A stretch of DNA of 64,000 nt from [Mycobacterium] vasticus (GCF_020181595.1 NZ_CP084028.1:3487601-3551600); one strand, 5' to 3'. Numbered from the stretch's first letter, positions 34,034 through 42,184 are shown. The notes: a model not told the origin generated them from the sequence alone. Made by a program: numbers and translations.

Positions 34034-35581
34034 GCAGGTCCTCGTCGGTGAAGCCGAATCGGTTGGCGAGCTCGTCGTAGTCCATGGCCTCGTAGCTGCG
34101 GACCAGCCCCTCGAAGGCTTCGTCATAACCGGGCTCGCCAGGCAGGGGTTCGTCGAGATCCGGCCAGCCCGGTGGTGGTGGTTCGGGGTCCGGCGGCTCA
34201 ACTTCAGGTGCGGCCCGGTGGTAGTCGAGGACGGCTTCGATGAGGTGGAAGGGGTTGATCCGAGGTTGGCCGTGGTCGAGTCTGGGTGGCGGGATCCATT
34301 CGACCCGTCCGGTCGCGCCGAGTTGGGTGGTCCAACCCTGTTCGCTGGCCATCCGGTTGTCCGGAGCGCACGCCAGCGCCAGGCCATCGACATTGGTGTG
34401 GCCGTTGTGCGCCCAAACCTGTAGGTGATGGGCCTGGGACAGATACCCCGAAACGGTGCATCCCGGCCGGGTACAACCGCGGTCGCGTGCGTGCAGCACG
34501 ATGCGTTGATCGGCGGAGGCGAGGCGTTTGGTGCGGCCCAGCCACAAGGCTCGGCCCTGCCCGTCGAAGATGCTCAGGTAATGCCAGGCGTGCGAGGCCA
34601 TGCGCAGCAGATCGCGCATGGGCAGCAGGGAGCCGCCCGCTGTGTGTGCCTTGCCGGCGGCGGCCTGCAGTTCGGCCAGGGTGGTTGAGACGATCACGGT
34701 GACCGGCAGGCCGTTGAGTTGGCCCAGATCCCCACACGCCAGTGTCGCCCGCAAAGCTGCCAGCAGCCCATCGTGTTGACGCTGATCGCGGGTGCGGTGA
34801 TCGTGCTGGATCTGCTCCTGACTCGGTGTGCCGGACACACAGGGTTGCTCATCGGCGGCATTGCACATCCCCGGGGCGGCCAGTTTGGCCAGCACCGGCT
34901 CGAAGACCGCCCGCAGTTCCGGGCTGATCGTGCCGGACAGCCTGCTCAGTCCGTCGGCTCGTTGCGGCCCTAACCGCAGCCCGCGCTGGGCTTGGCGTTG
35001 GCGGTCATCGGGTTCGTCACCGTCTTGATCCAGAACGGCGACCAGGTGCACCGCCAACCTCCCGAATGCCTCCGGGGCAAACAGCGTCGCCAGTTCCGCC
35101 AGATCACGCTCGGCGCGCTCCCGATCCGCAGCAGCCACCCGGGCCGGGATCTTGTCCATCGCCTTGCGGGCGATCGCCACATGCTCAGGCCCGACCTGCC
35201 CGGCGGCCTGCGCGGCGGCCAGCGCCGGCAACACCGGCTCCAAAGACTCCCCCGACATCGCCGTTCGCGGACCCACACCGCAGCGTCATCGACGCGCCGC
35301 CGTGCTTCTTTGGCACTGATCCGCAACCGCTCACTCAACGCCTTGGCCAGTGAGCATCCCGCCAGCGCCTCGCAATGGCCCTCGGCCACGAAGCGGGCCA
35401 TGATCTGGTGATCGATCACCGGGGCCTGCCGGGCCAGTGTCTCCCGGCGGGCCAGCACCTCCACCAGTTCCTCGGGGCTCAACGCATCAAACGAACACTT
35501 CGCCAACTGGGCATAGATCGCCTCCATCGCATCGATACACCCCATGATGGTGTCCCGATCGGCGAGCGCATCCCTACCCAT
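34020..35581 (-). pseudogene. Frameshifted 13E12/DUF222-HNH endonuclease-like gene
   Basis: The N-terminal DUF222 part (from the ATG at 35581, with LSPEELVEVLARRETLA and LRISAKEARRRVDDAA) is in one frame; the rest, starting at GPRTAMSGESLEPVLPALAAA and running to the HNH-like CTRPGCTVSGYLSQAHHLQVW and the acidic tail, is in another. At the junction (about 35270-35280, coding sequence GCGGTGTGGGTCC) one base appears to be missing between VDDAA and GPRTA. The family is a mycobacterial repeat family of HNH proteins with unproven activity. Because the rest of both frames is intact, this is either a recent -1 mutation or a sequencing error. Confidence 0.8.
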
Positions 35582-35624
35582 AGACCGAACGCTAGTGCGA
35601 AGGTCCGACAAGTAGCCCGGACCT

Positions 35625-36008
35625 CTACTGCTGCCGGGCCAGCCGCTCGTCGTGCAGGCGCACCAGCTCCCGGAAACGCAGCCGGTGATACTGCGGGACG
35701 GGCTGAATCCCCCACTGATCGCGGGCCGTGTCCTTGCCCTCGGCTCCTTCCGGCGGCCCGAACGGCGTATAGGGGTGCTTGCACTCCAGGGTGTCGTCGG
35801 AGAACCGGTTCTTGAGCAGTTCGCTGCAAATCTGGGTGAGGCTCAGCGTCGGGTAGCCGTAGTAGACCGCCATGAACGGCAGCGTGAAGGCCCCTTCGAT
35901 GACCAGCGCGACCAGGCACACCAGGGTGGCGCGCTTGATCCACTTGTGCATCCGTGCGTAATACGGCGTGGTGCCCGGCGGCAGATCCTCGGCAACGGCA
36001 GCGTCCAT
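35625..36008 (-). CDS. Single-pass membrane protein of the AAA+/VWA membrane operon
   Basis: 127 residues, preceded by AAGGAG seven bases before the ATG. One transmembrane helix (about residues 27-49, [20 protein letters not shown]) follows a basic segment MHKWIKR; the C-terminal 75 residues are polar, with a Cys pair in [10 protein letters not shown]...[11 protein letters not shown] and a conserved-looking [16 protein letters not shown] end. I do not recognise a family. It is the last gene of the operon, 16 bp after the polytopic protein, so it is a likely subunit or anchor of the same complex. The two cysteines, probably outside the membrane, could form a disulfide or bind metal or haem; there is no CxxCH. 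Confidence 0.75.
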   Translation of the reverse strand: MDAAVAEDLPPGTTPYYARMHKWIKRATLVCLVALVIEGAFTLPFMAVYYGYPTLSLTQICSELLKNRFSDDTLECKHPYTPFGPPEGAEGKDTARDQWGIQPVPQYHRLRFRELVRLHDERLARQQ

Positions 36009-36024
36009 TGTTGTACTCCTTGAC

Positions 36025-36711
36025 CTAGTCGGAGAAGATTTCCCGATTCACCGTGTGCAGGTACGGGATCGCCAAAAACGGTGTGATGTAAAAGATGTCG
36101 TAGAGCCACCAGCCGATCACCGGGAAAACCACACCGGCATAACGCACATCGGCATACATGGTCATGTTGAACACGTAGAGGATCCAGATCAGTACGCCCA
36201 TCCAGCAGGTGACGACCATCCATTGGTGGCCCCAGCGCTTCATCTGCAGGAATCCGATCGCGGCGGCACAGCGCATCGCAAATACCGTCAGGATCATGCC
36301 GAACACCATGGACTTCTCGCCGGGTGCCCCCGAGCCGCCGATCCAAAGCTCGTTGTAGTGCCAGAAGTATCCGGCGTCGAACATCGAGCCCCACCCGACC
36401 ATCAGCACCCGGTTGACCAAGGTGTGGTTGGCGATCAGGTCCAGCGACCACCCGAGGCTGTTGAGTGCGCCGTCGATCAGGACCAGATAGCCGATCAACG
36501 TGACGATCATCGGCCTCACCGCCAGGCCGGCCTGCAGCGACTGCCGCTGTAACCACACGCCCCGCAAGAAGATCGGCAGTCCGATGATGCCCGGCACCCA
36601 CATCCCCATCAGCGCCGCACCGGCGATCATCCACCGGTCGGCACGCCACTGGGCGCTGCGGGACTCCTCGTGATGCTCCTGCAGACCCGCGAAGTCCGCC
36701 GGAACCGTCAC
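36025..36711 (-). CDS. Polytopic membrane protein, paralogue A (unknown family)
   Basis: 228 residues from a GTG that overlaps the stop of the preceding micro-gene (GTGA). Five to six hydrophobic segments are visible, with polar clusters [27 protein letters not shown] and [11 protein letters not shown] between or within them; these D/H/E/H residues are identical in paralogue B (39320-40048) and could bind metal. I do not recognise the family, and I could not match it to known copper monooxygenase subunits, NO reductase or AveC-type proteins. It follows the AAA+ ATPase and a 42-aa membrane peptide. The candidate client of the AAA+/VWA pair is this protein together with its paralogue. Confidence 0.78.
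   Translation of the reverse strand: MTVPADFAGLQEHHEESRSAQWRADRWMIAGAALMGMWVPGIIGLPIFLRGVWLQRQSLQAGLAVRPMIVTLIGYLVLIDGALNSLGWSLDLIANHTLVNRVLMVGWGSMFDAGYFWHYNELWIGGSGAPGEKSMVFGMILTVFAMRCAAAIGFLQMKRWGHQWMVVTCWMGVLIWILYVFNMTMYADVRYAGVVFPVIGWWLYDIFYITPFLAIPYLHTVNREIFSD
36053..36178. repeat. Near-identical 126-bp segment shared with 39348-39473 (copy 1)
   Basis: Inside paralogue A. Aligned with the copy at 39348-39473 (offset 3295) only three bases differ (36091, 36139, 36146), two of them synonymous and one Val/Ala. Outside this stretch the two genes diverge quickly at third positions and in protein sequence, so the high identity is local. Confidence 0.85.
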
Positions 36712-36836
36712 AGCTGCCACCAACCGCGGGCGAACGACATGTAGAGCTGAATGCCGAACATGATGGCCAAGTAGCCGTAGATGAAGACTTGAAAGACGAT
36801 CAGGGCTCGCTTGCGTTTGCGCTCCTGCTGGTCCAT
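36708..36836 (-). CDS. 42-aa micro-membrane protein
   Basis: A small reading frame between the AAA+ gene and paralogue A. It starts with ATG at 36836 after AAGGGAA and encodes a basic N-terminus (MDQQERKRKR), one transmembrane helix (ALIVFQVFIYGYLAIMFGIQ) and a short tail ending ARGWWQL. Its TGA overlaps the GTG of paralogue A, the usual tight coupling in this operon. A similar micro-protein precedes the VWA gene at 39195-39299, so each AAA+/VWA half of the operon has one. Its size and topology suggest a small subunit of a membrane complex. No family is recognised. Confidence 0.7.
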   Translation of the reverse strand: MDQQERKRKRALIVFQVFIYGYLAIMFGIQLYMSFARGWWQL

Positions 36837-36853
36837 GTCTGCGAATTCCCTTC

Positions 36854-37645
36854 TTAGTGGGCCGGTTTGGTGGTGAACACGCCGGCCGCGACTTCGCGCA
36901 GTCCGTCGTGAATGCCGCCGTCGGTGGTGAGCGGGGCCAGGATGCAGGCTTCGGCGGCTTCGATCTCGGTAGCCCCGTCAGCCACCAGGTGGGCGGCGCT
37001 GACCAGCGCCCTGGTCGACGGCGGCTCGAAGTGAAACGCCTGGTCCGCGGTGCGCAGCGCATCGGCACACGCCACCAGCCGATCGGCGACCGCCGCTTCG
37101 ACGCCGGTTTCGGCGACGATCACCGCCGCCTCCCGGTCCGGCGGCAGATAACCCATCGCCAACGTGGCGAATCGCTGCCGGAATGACGGCTTGAGCTCCT
37201 TGAGAGAACTCCGGTAGGCCGGGTTGTAGGAGCAGACCAGCATGAAAGTGTCCGGGGCCGTGACCACTTCGCCTGCACGATCCAGAAACAGGCAACGTCG
37301 GTGATCGGTCAGGGAATGCAGGATCGCCAACGAATCGTGCCGTGCCTCCACGACTTCGTCGAGGTAGCAGATGGCGCCTGCCTTGACCGCTCTGGTCAGC
37401 GGCCCGTCGGTCCAGATCACGTCGCCGCCGGCCACGGTGAACCGACCCACCAGATCCGAACTGGTCAGGTCGTCGTGACAGCTGATGGTGACCACCGGCC
37501 GCCCCAGCAGCAGGCCCATGTGTTCGACGAGCCTGGTCTTGCCGCAGCCGGTGGGCCCGGTCAGCATCACCGGAATGCGTTGCCGGTAGGCCCTTTCGAA
37601 CAGCTGAACCTCGTTGCCGTTGGCCAGATAGGTATCGCTTGTCAT
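36854..37645 (-). CDS. MoxR-type AAA+ ATPase of the NorQ/NirQ/CbbQ group
   Basis: 263 residues. Walker A GPTGCGKT (residues 30-37), Walker B ICYLDEV (Asp96/Glu97), sensor-1 CSYNPAY (Asn141) and the arginine-finger region SFRQRF (Arg156/158) are intact, so it should hydrolyse ATP. The compact size and the order of motifs match NorQ/NirQ/CbbQ proteins, which work with a VWA partner to insert or remodel metal centres in NO reductase, Rubisco and related enzymes. GGAGG precedes the ATG. The VWA partner is encoded 22 bp upstream; no nor or cbb structural gene is present. Confidence 0.88.
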   Translation of the reverse strand: MTSDTYLANGNEVQLFERAYRQRIPVMLTGPTGCGKTRLVEHMGLLLGRPVVTISCHDDLTSSDLVGRFTVAGGDVIWTDGPLTRAVKAGAICYLDEVVEARHDSLAILHSLTDHRRCLFLDRAGEVVTAPDTFMLVCSYNPAYRSSLKELKPSFRQRFATLAMGYLPPDREAAVIVAETGVEAAVADRLVACADALRTADQAFHFEPPSTRALVSAAHLVADGATEIEAAEACILAPLTTDGGIHDGLREVAAGVFTTKPAH

Positions 37646-37667
37646 CGGCGTCCTCCATCGTTGTCGT

Positions 37668-39176
37668 TCATGCGGCCACCAGCTCCCGGTGCACGTGGGC
37701 CAGCACTCGCGGAAGCTCCTCGATACGCCGGATGCGCCTGGAGCAGCGCACTCCGAACACCTCCGGCAACGGGTCGACCCGGACCGGACCGACCCCGACG
37801 TAGTAGATGCAGACCCCGGCGTCGTCGGCCTCGCGGACCGCGTGCGCGACGTCGGCCCAGGCGTAGCGGCCCTCGTAGCCCTCGTCGGACATCAGGCCGT
37901 CGCCGATCACGATCAGCAACCTCCGCTGCGCCGGCTGGGCGAGGAGCCTGCTGGTCAGATGCCGAAGCGGAGCGCCCAGCCGGGTGTAGCCGCCGGCCAA
38001 CAGCCCGAAATCGCTGGGCGCCACCAACCTGCGATCCTCGAAGTCCTTCAGGCACTGCACCACCACGTGGTGGCGGGTGTTGCCGGTGAACGCGAAGACG
38101 CCGTGTCGCTGGTGAGCGCGGTACATCGCACCCGAAAGCGCATCGGCGCAGGCCAGTTCCAGGCGGAACAGCCGGCCGCCGTGCACTCCCAGCGATGAGC
38201 TCGCGTCGAGCAGCAGTGCGGTCGTCACGTCGCGGCCGGCGGGGAGCAGCTCGCGAAAGATGCGCGGCTCGCCGGCGTAGCCGGTCACGGTGTCGAGATG
38301 GTGGCGGACGTAGGCGTCGACGTCGAGGTCGGATCCGTCGTCCAGGCCGCCGGTCATCGCCCGAACCGTGCTCTGCTCGAACCACTTCCTCAGATCCATC
38401 GGTGTCGTTGCCGCGTCTCGATGACGAGCGGTCCGGGCGTGTTCGACTACGGCGACGTGGTTGGGCAGGAAGGCACCGGTGTGGGCATTCCACTCCGGGT
38501 ACGGGATACCCGGCCTGCGCTCGGCGGAGGAATAGTCGTCCTCATCCGGCCGGCTCGGCGGCGGCAGGTTGGTATTGCGCACTCCGCCCTCACCGCCAAC
38601 CGGTACCGAGTAGGCGCGTGGGCGACGCTTCTGCGTGCTGGACCACGGCATGCGCCCCAGGCGGCGCACCGACTCCCCGAGGCTCCCGGCCGCGGTCCAC
38701 GTCGTCGGCAACGTCCCCACCAGCGGGTGCCAGGCCAGCTCCGCCCGGGATCGGGCCAATTCGATGGCGTGGTCGAACATCTCGGTCGCAGACAGCTCGG
38801 GGTCGGCCGGTTCCATATCCGCCAGGACCCGGTGCAGCTCGGGCAGCAGACCGGGCCAGCGTCGCGCCACCCAGCCCAGTGCCACCTGTGCCTCGACGTA
38901 GGTCAGCGCACGCAGTTCGCGGGCGGTCAGGTCGGCCAGGCGGTAGCCGGCGATCCGCTCCTTGGACGGTGAACACTGCAGCGCCACACCGCAGGTCAGG
39001 GTGCGCCGGGTCCAGTCCCGCGAAACGGGGTGCGGCACTTCGACGGTGGACAGCGTGGTGGTGACGCCGAATCCGCGCCGGGCGCCGGTGACCAGACGCG
39101 CTCCCTCGCGCCGCCGGTCGCTCAACGCGACCGCGGTCAGCGAGCAGCTGCCCTCCAGCTCCAACGGGTTCATCAC
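37668..39176 (-). CDS. VWA-domain protein, NorD/CbbO-like partner of the AAA+ ATPase
   Basis: 502 residues. The C-terminal third is a von Willebrand A domain with a MIDAS-type LLLDASSSLG (Asp324, Ser326, Ser328), Thr398 in GGYTRLG and Asp426 in VIGDG. The N-terminal 300 residues are helical and include a linker rich in Pro/Arg (about 180-225), as in NorD and CbbO. The GTG at 39176 is best spaced from GGGGGAG; an ATG is the next codon. With the ATPase it should form a chaperone-like activator of a metalloenzyme. The client is probably encoded within this operon. Confidence 0.83.
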   Translation of the reverse strand: MMNPLELEGSCSLTAVALSDRRREGARLVTGARRGFGVTTTLSTVEVPHPVSRDWTRRTLTCGVALQCSPSKERIAGYRLADLTARELRALTYVEAQVALGWVARRWPGLLPELHRVLADMEPADPELSATEMFDHAIELARSRAELAWHPLVGTLPTTWTAAGSLGESVRRLGRMPWSSTQKRRPRAYSVPVGGEGGVRNTNLPPPSRPDEDDYSSAERRPGIPYPEWNAHTGAFLPNHVAVVEHARTARHRDAATTPMDLRKWFEQSTVRAMTGGLDDGSDLDVDAYVRHHLDTVTGYAGEPRIFRELLPAGRDVTTALLLDASSSLGVHGGRLFRLELACADALSGAMYRAHQRHGVFAFTGNTRHHVVVQCLKDFEDRRLVAPSDFGLLAGGYTRLGAPLRHLTSRLLAQPAQRRLLIVIGDGLMSDEGYEGRYAWADVAHAVREADDAGVCIYYVGVGPVRVDPLPEVFGVRCSRRIRRIEELPRVLAHVHRELVAA

Positions 39177-39194
39177 GCGAACTCGGCTCCCCCG

Positions 39195-39299
39195 TCAGAA
39201 GGTTCCGATGCTGGAGAACATCCAGTACCAGAACGCGATGATCAGACAGATGCCGCCCCATGCGGCGACGTAGCGCAGGATCTCCCAGATCCAGGCCAT
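39195..39299 (-). CDS. 34-aa micro-membrane protein
   Basis: A small reading frame with a strong AGGAGG six bases before its ATG at 39299. The peptide reads MAWIWEILRYVAAWGG then CLIIAFWYWMFSSIGTF: almost entirely hydrophobic and aromatic, one transmembrane helix. It lies between paralogue B (20 bp upstream) and the VWA gene (18 bp downstream). The ideal ribosome-binding site and exact fit between genes argue for real translation. It is comparable in position and type to the 42-aa protein at 36708-36836, although the sequences differ. Likely a small complex subunit. Confidence 0.7.
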   Translation of the reverse strand: MAWIWEILRYVAAWGGICLIIAFWYWMFSSIGTF

Positions 39300-39319
39300 C
39301 AGAACCTCCTATCGTCTTC

Positions 39320-40048
39320 TCAATCCGAGAAGATCTCGCGATTGACGGTGTGCAGGTACGGGATCGCCAAAAACGGTGTGATGTAGAAGATGTCGTAGAG
39401 CCACCAGCCGATCACCGGGAAAACCACACCGGCGTAACGCGCATCGGCATACATGGTCATGTTGAACACGTAGCCGACCCAGATCACCACGCCCATCCAG
39501 CAGGTCACCACCATCCACTGATGACCCCACCGCTTCATCTGCAGAAACCCGATTCCGGCGGCGATCCGCATGGTGAAGACGGTCAGGATCAGCCCTACCT
39601 CCCAAGCCTTTTCGCCGGGGCCCGCCGCGCCGCCGACCCAGAGCTCGTTGTAGTGCCAGTAGTAGCCGGCGTCGAACATCGCTCCCCAGCCGTTGAGCAG
39701 CACCCGGGCCAGCAGGGTGTGGCTGGCCACCAGGTCCAGCGCCCAACCCACCGCGTTGATCGCCGCGTCGATGACGACCAGGTAGCCCAGCAGGGTGACC
39801 AGCATGGGGCGCACGGTCAGTCCGTCGCGCCCGGCCCGGCGCAGCAGCCACACGCCGCGCAGGAAGATCGGCAGGCCGAACACACCGGCAGCGGCCGTAC
39901 CGATCAGCATCCCGCCACAGATCAGCCACCGATCCGCCCGGCGCTGGGCGGCCTGCGACAACTCCAGATGCTCATCGAGCGCGTGTTGCTGCGCGGTAGG
40001 CAACGCCTCATCCCCCTCGCCATGTCGATCGACTATGACGGTAGGCAT
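39320..40048 (-). CDS. Polytopic membrane protein, paralogue B (unknown family)
   Basis: 242 residues. Its last 75 residues are nearly identical to paralogue A (36025-36711), and the whole proteins align from the RRADRW motif onward, including [28 protein letters not shown] and [14 protein letters not shown]. The 45-residue N-terminus (VIVDRHGEGDEALPT and following) is specific to B. It has five to six transmembrane segments with conserved Asp/His/Glu clusters. It is the first gene after the tetR gene, whose stop lies 9 bp upstream within a perfect palindrome. The two paralogues may form a heteromer. Confidence 0.8.
   Translation of the reverse strand: MPTVIVDRHGEGDEALPTAQQHALDEHLELSQAAQRRADRWLICGGMLIGTAAAGVFGLPIFLRGVWLLRRAGRDGLTVRPMLVTLLGYLVVIDAAINAVGWALDLVASHTLLARVLLNGWGAMFDAGYYWHYNELWVGGAAGPGEKAWEVGLILTVFTMRIAAGIGFLQMKRWGHQWMVVTCWMGVVIWVGYVFNMTMYADARYAGVVFPVIGWWLYDIFYITPFLAIPYLHTVNREIFSD
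39348..39473. repeat. Near-identical 126-bp segment shared with 36053-36178 (copy 2)
   Basis: Inside paralogue B; see copy 1 for differences. The stop codons of both genes align in the same register (TGA here, TAG in paralogue A). Confidence 0.85.
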
Positions 40049-40053
40049 ATCAC

Positions 40054-40065
40054 TGACTTAAGTCA
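40054..40065. promoter_or_regulatory. Palindromic operator TGACTTAAGTCA (copy 1)
   Basis: A perfect 12-bp palindrome overlapping the TAA stop of tetR and lying 5-17 bp upstream of the paralogue B start. The identical 12-mer occurs at 40733-40744 on the other side of tetR. Two identical sites flanking a TetR gene strongly suggest its own operators, here controlling the membrane-protein operon. Confidence 0.75.
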
Positions 40066-40663
40066 ATGACTTTCGCGCTCGACGGAGGTAGTCGTCCACC
40101 AGGTCCTGCCGAGTCGGCCAGGCGTGCGTGGTGATCAGCAGCGCGTAGAGCCCCAGCAGGAAGAAGATGGCACTGTTCATCGCGACCACCTCGGCGTCGA
40201 TCTCGCCACTGCTGCGCGCGACGTCGATCTGCTCGGCCACCAACACGATCAACGGGTGATCCTCGCCCTCCTGCGCCGCCGGGCGGGTCGGGGAGAAGTG
40301 CAGCGCCAGGAAGTCGGTGAACAGCGCGTCGCCCAGGCGGTGCTCCAGGTCCATGATCAGCCGGGCGGCCTCGGTCAATACCGCTGAAATATCTTGTGGT
40401 GCTTTGAGAAAGCTCCGGAACTGCTTGGCTATCCGCTCTTCCTCGCGGCGCTCCACCTCCATCAGCACATGCTCTTTGGTGGGGAAGTGGAAGAAGAAGG
40501 TTCCGTGCGCGACGCCGGCCGCGGCCACGATGGCGCCGACGTCCGCCTGGGCCATGCCGGTCCGCTTGAACTCGGCGGTGGCCGCGCCCAGCAGGCGCTC
40601 GCGCGTCTGCAGGCGCTTGGCCTCACGTGCCGTCATCTTGTCTGACTTGCCTGCCACCGCCAT
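40058..40663 (-). CDS. TetR-family regulator of the membrane operon
   Basis: 201 residues from the ATG at 40663, preceded by GAGGG. The DNA-binding domain includes TRERLLGAATAEFKRTGM and IVAAAGVAHGTFFFHFPTKEHVL; the rest is the all-helical sensor domain. The gene is flanked by two copies of the perfect palindrome TGACTTAAGTCA, one upstream of its own start and one at its stop just before paralogue B. It therefore probably represses itself and the seven-gene operon downstream. The ligand is unknown. Confidence 0.87.
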   Translation of the reverse strand: MAVAGKSDKMTAREAKRLQTRERLLGAATAEFKRTGMAQADVGAIVAAAGVAHGTFFFHFPTKEHVLMEVERREEERIAKQFRSFLKAPQDISAVLTEAARLIMDLEHRLGDALFTDFLALHFSPTRPAAQEGEDHPLIVLVAEQIDVARSSGEIDAEVVAMNSAIFFLLGLYALLITTHAWPTRQDLVDDYLRRARKSLT

Positions 40664-40732
40664 GCCTGGTTCCCTCTGCCGACCGACCGGGGTTACGACA
40701 GTATCGCCCCGGGGCTCCCGGGCCAACCACGT

Positions 40733-40744
40733 TGACTTAAGTCA
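40733..40744. promoter_or_regulatory. Palindromic operator TGACTTAAGTCA (copy 2)
   Basis: Identical to the site at 40054-40065. It lies about 70 bp upstream of the tetR start and overlaps the TAA stop of the ligase at 40737-42182. It fits an autoregulatory operator at the tetR promoter. Confidence 0.75.
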
Positions 40745-42182
40745 GGCGCTGCTTGTCCACCTTGCCGGTCGCATTCAGCGGCAGCTGGTCGACGAAACGC
40801 ACCGAGCGCGGAACCTTGAAGCCGGCCATCCGTTCCCGGCTCCAGGCGATCAGCTCGGATTCGGTGACCGCGGGACCGGAAGGCACGGTCACCACGTACG
40901 CCCGGCCGACCTGGCCGAGCCGCTCGTCGGGAACGCCGATCACCGCGACCTGCGCTATCCCGGGATGCTCCAGCAGGAAACCCTCGATCTCTGCGGGGTA
41001 GGCGTTGAATCCGCCGACGATGAACATCTCCTTCTTACGGCCCACGATCCGCAATCGGCCCGCCCCGTCGAGGGTTCCGATGTCGCCGGTGTGCAGCCAG
41101 CCGTCGGCGTCGATCGCTTCGGCGGTGGCCTCCGGATCGTCGAGGTAGCCGGCCATCACGTTGTATCCGCGCACCAGAACCTCGCCGGCCTCGGCATCGC
41201 CGTCGATGCTGACCTCGATGTCTTCGCAGGCCCGGCCGGCGGTGGTCGCGATGTCCTCGAAGGAGTCACCGCGCCGCGAGGCCGTCACGGTCCCGGCCTC
41301 GGTGAGCCCGTACCCGGTCATGATCGACTGAAACGGCAGCTCACTGCGGATCCGCCGGATCAGGTCCACCGGAATGTCAGCGGCGCCGGTGACCGCGGCG
41401 CGCAGTGACGACAGGTCACGCCCAGCGGCGCCGCCCAGCAGCGAGTGGTACAGGGTAGGCGGGCCGGGCAGCATCGTGATGCGTTCGCGTTCAATGATCT
41501 CCAGCGCGGTGTCGACGTCGAAGACCCGCAGCGGGTACATGGTGGCGCCCCGAATGCAGGAAGCGATGCAACCCGCCTTGTAGCCGAAGGTGTGGAAGAA
41601 CGGGTTGACCATCAGGTAGCGGTCGCCCTCGCGCAGGTCCGCCAGGTCGCACCATTCGGCGTAGAGCCGCAGGTTCTGCTGATGGCTCATCATCACGCCC
41701 TTGGGGCGGCCCGTCGTGCCCGAGGTGAAGATGATGTCGGCGATATCAGCACCGTCGCCGGCACGCACCAACGGCGAGCCGTCCAGGAAGCCAGATCTCA
41801 GGTCGATGACTGGGACCCCGGGCGGCGCGGTGAAATCCATCCCGAGGAAACCCTTTTCGACCAGGACCAGCTTCGCCCCACTGCGAGCGATGATGTCCGC
41901 GGCCTCGGCGGCCTTGAACCTGGTGTTGACCGGCACCAGTACGCCGCCGGCGGTGAGCAGACCGAACGCCGCGATGATCCATTCCGCACAGTTGGGCGCC
42001 CAGATCGCGGCACGATCGCCCTTACCGATGCCGGCCGCGGCGAATGCCCCTGCCGCGCAACGGACCCGGTCGGCCAGCTCGGCAAAGCTCAGCCGAACAT
42101 CGCCGTCGACGATCGCCCCGGCATCCCCGAAGCGATCGCCGGCGCTCAAGACCATCTCGGGGATGGTCTGCCAGCGTGGCAC
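40737..42182 (-). CDS. AMP-dependent acyl-CoA ligase (FadD-type)
   Basis: 481 residues from a GTG two bases after the amidohydrolase stop. P-loop IFTSGTTGRPKGVMMSHQQ, adenylate motif MTGYGLTEAGTVTA, hinge GDIGTLDGAGRLRIVGRKKEM and NATGKVDKQRLT at the very C-terminus with the catalytic Lys. The compact form without a long N-terminal extension resembles FadD3/FadD17-like ligases that activate ring-derived acids. It is the last gene of the ligase-amidohydrolase-ligase unit. Upstream extension beyond 42182 would only cross the amidohydrolase in another frame. Confidence 0.87.
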   Translation of the reverse strand: MPRWQTIPEMVLSAGDRFGDAGAIVDGDVRLSFAELADRVRCAAGAFAAAGIGKGDRAAIWAPNCAEWIIAAFGLLTAGGVLVPVNTRFKAAEAADIIARSGAKLVLVEKGFLGMDFTAPPGVPVIDLRSGFLDGSPLVRAGDGADIADIIFTSGTTGRPKGVMMSHQQNLRLYAEWCDLADLREGDRYLMVNPFFHTFGYKAGCIASCIRGATMYPLRVFDVDTALEIIERERITMLPGPPTLYHSLLGGAAGRDLSSLRAAVTGAADIPVDLIRRIRSELPFQSIMTGYGLTEAGTVTASRRGDSFEDIATTAGRACEDIEVSIDGDAEAGEVLVRGYNVMAGYLDDPEATAEAIDADGWLHTGDIGTLDGAGRLRIVGRKKEMFIVGGFNAYPAEIEGFLLEHPGIAQVAVIGVPDERLGQVGRAYVVTVPSGPAVTESELIAWSRERMAGFKVPRSVRFVDQLPLNATGKVDKQRLT

Positions 42183-42184
42183 TC

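Noticed and set aside
35270..35285. Programmed frameshift in the 13E12/DUF222 gene
   Set aside because: The junction (GCGGTGTGGGTCC in coding sense) is not a slippery heptamer and I see no stimulatory structure; a simple one-base loss explains it.
36025..40048. Copper membrane monooxygenase (PmoC/AmoC-like) or NO reductase structural genes
   Set aside because: The paralogues have conserved Asp/His residues, but spacing and flanking motifs do not match those families; no PmoB, PmoA or NorB/NorC-like protein and no CxxCH is present.
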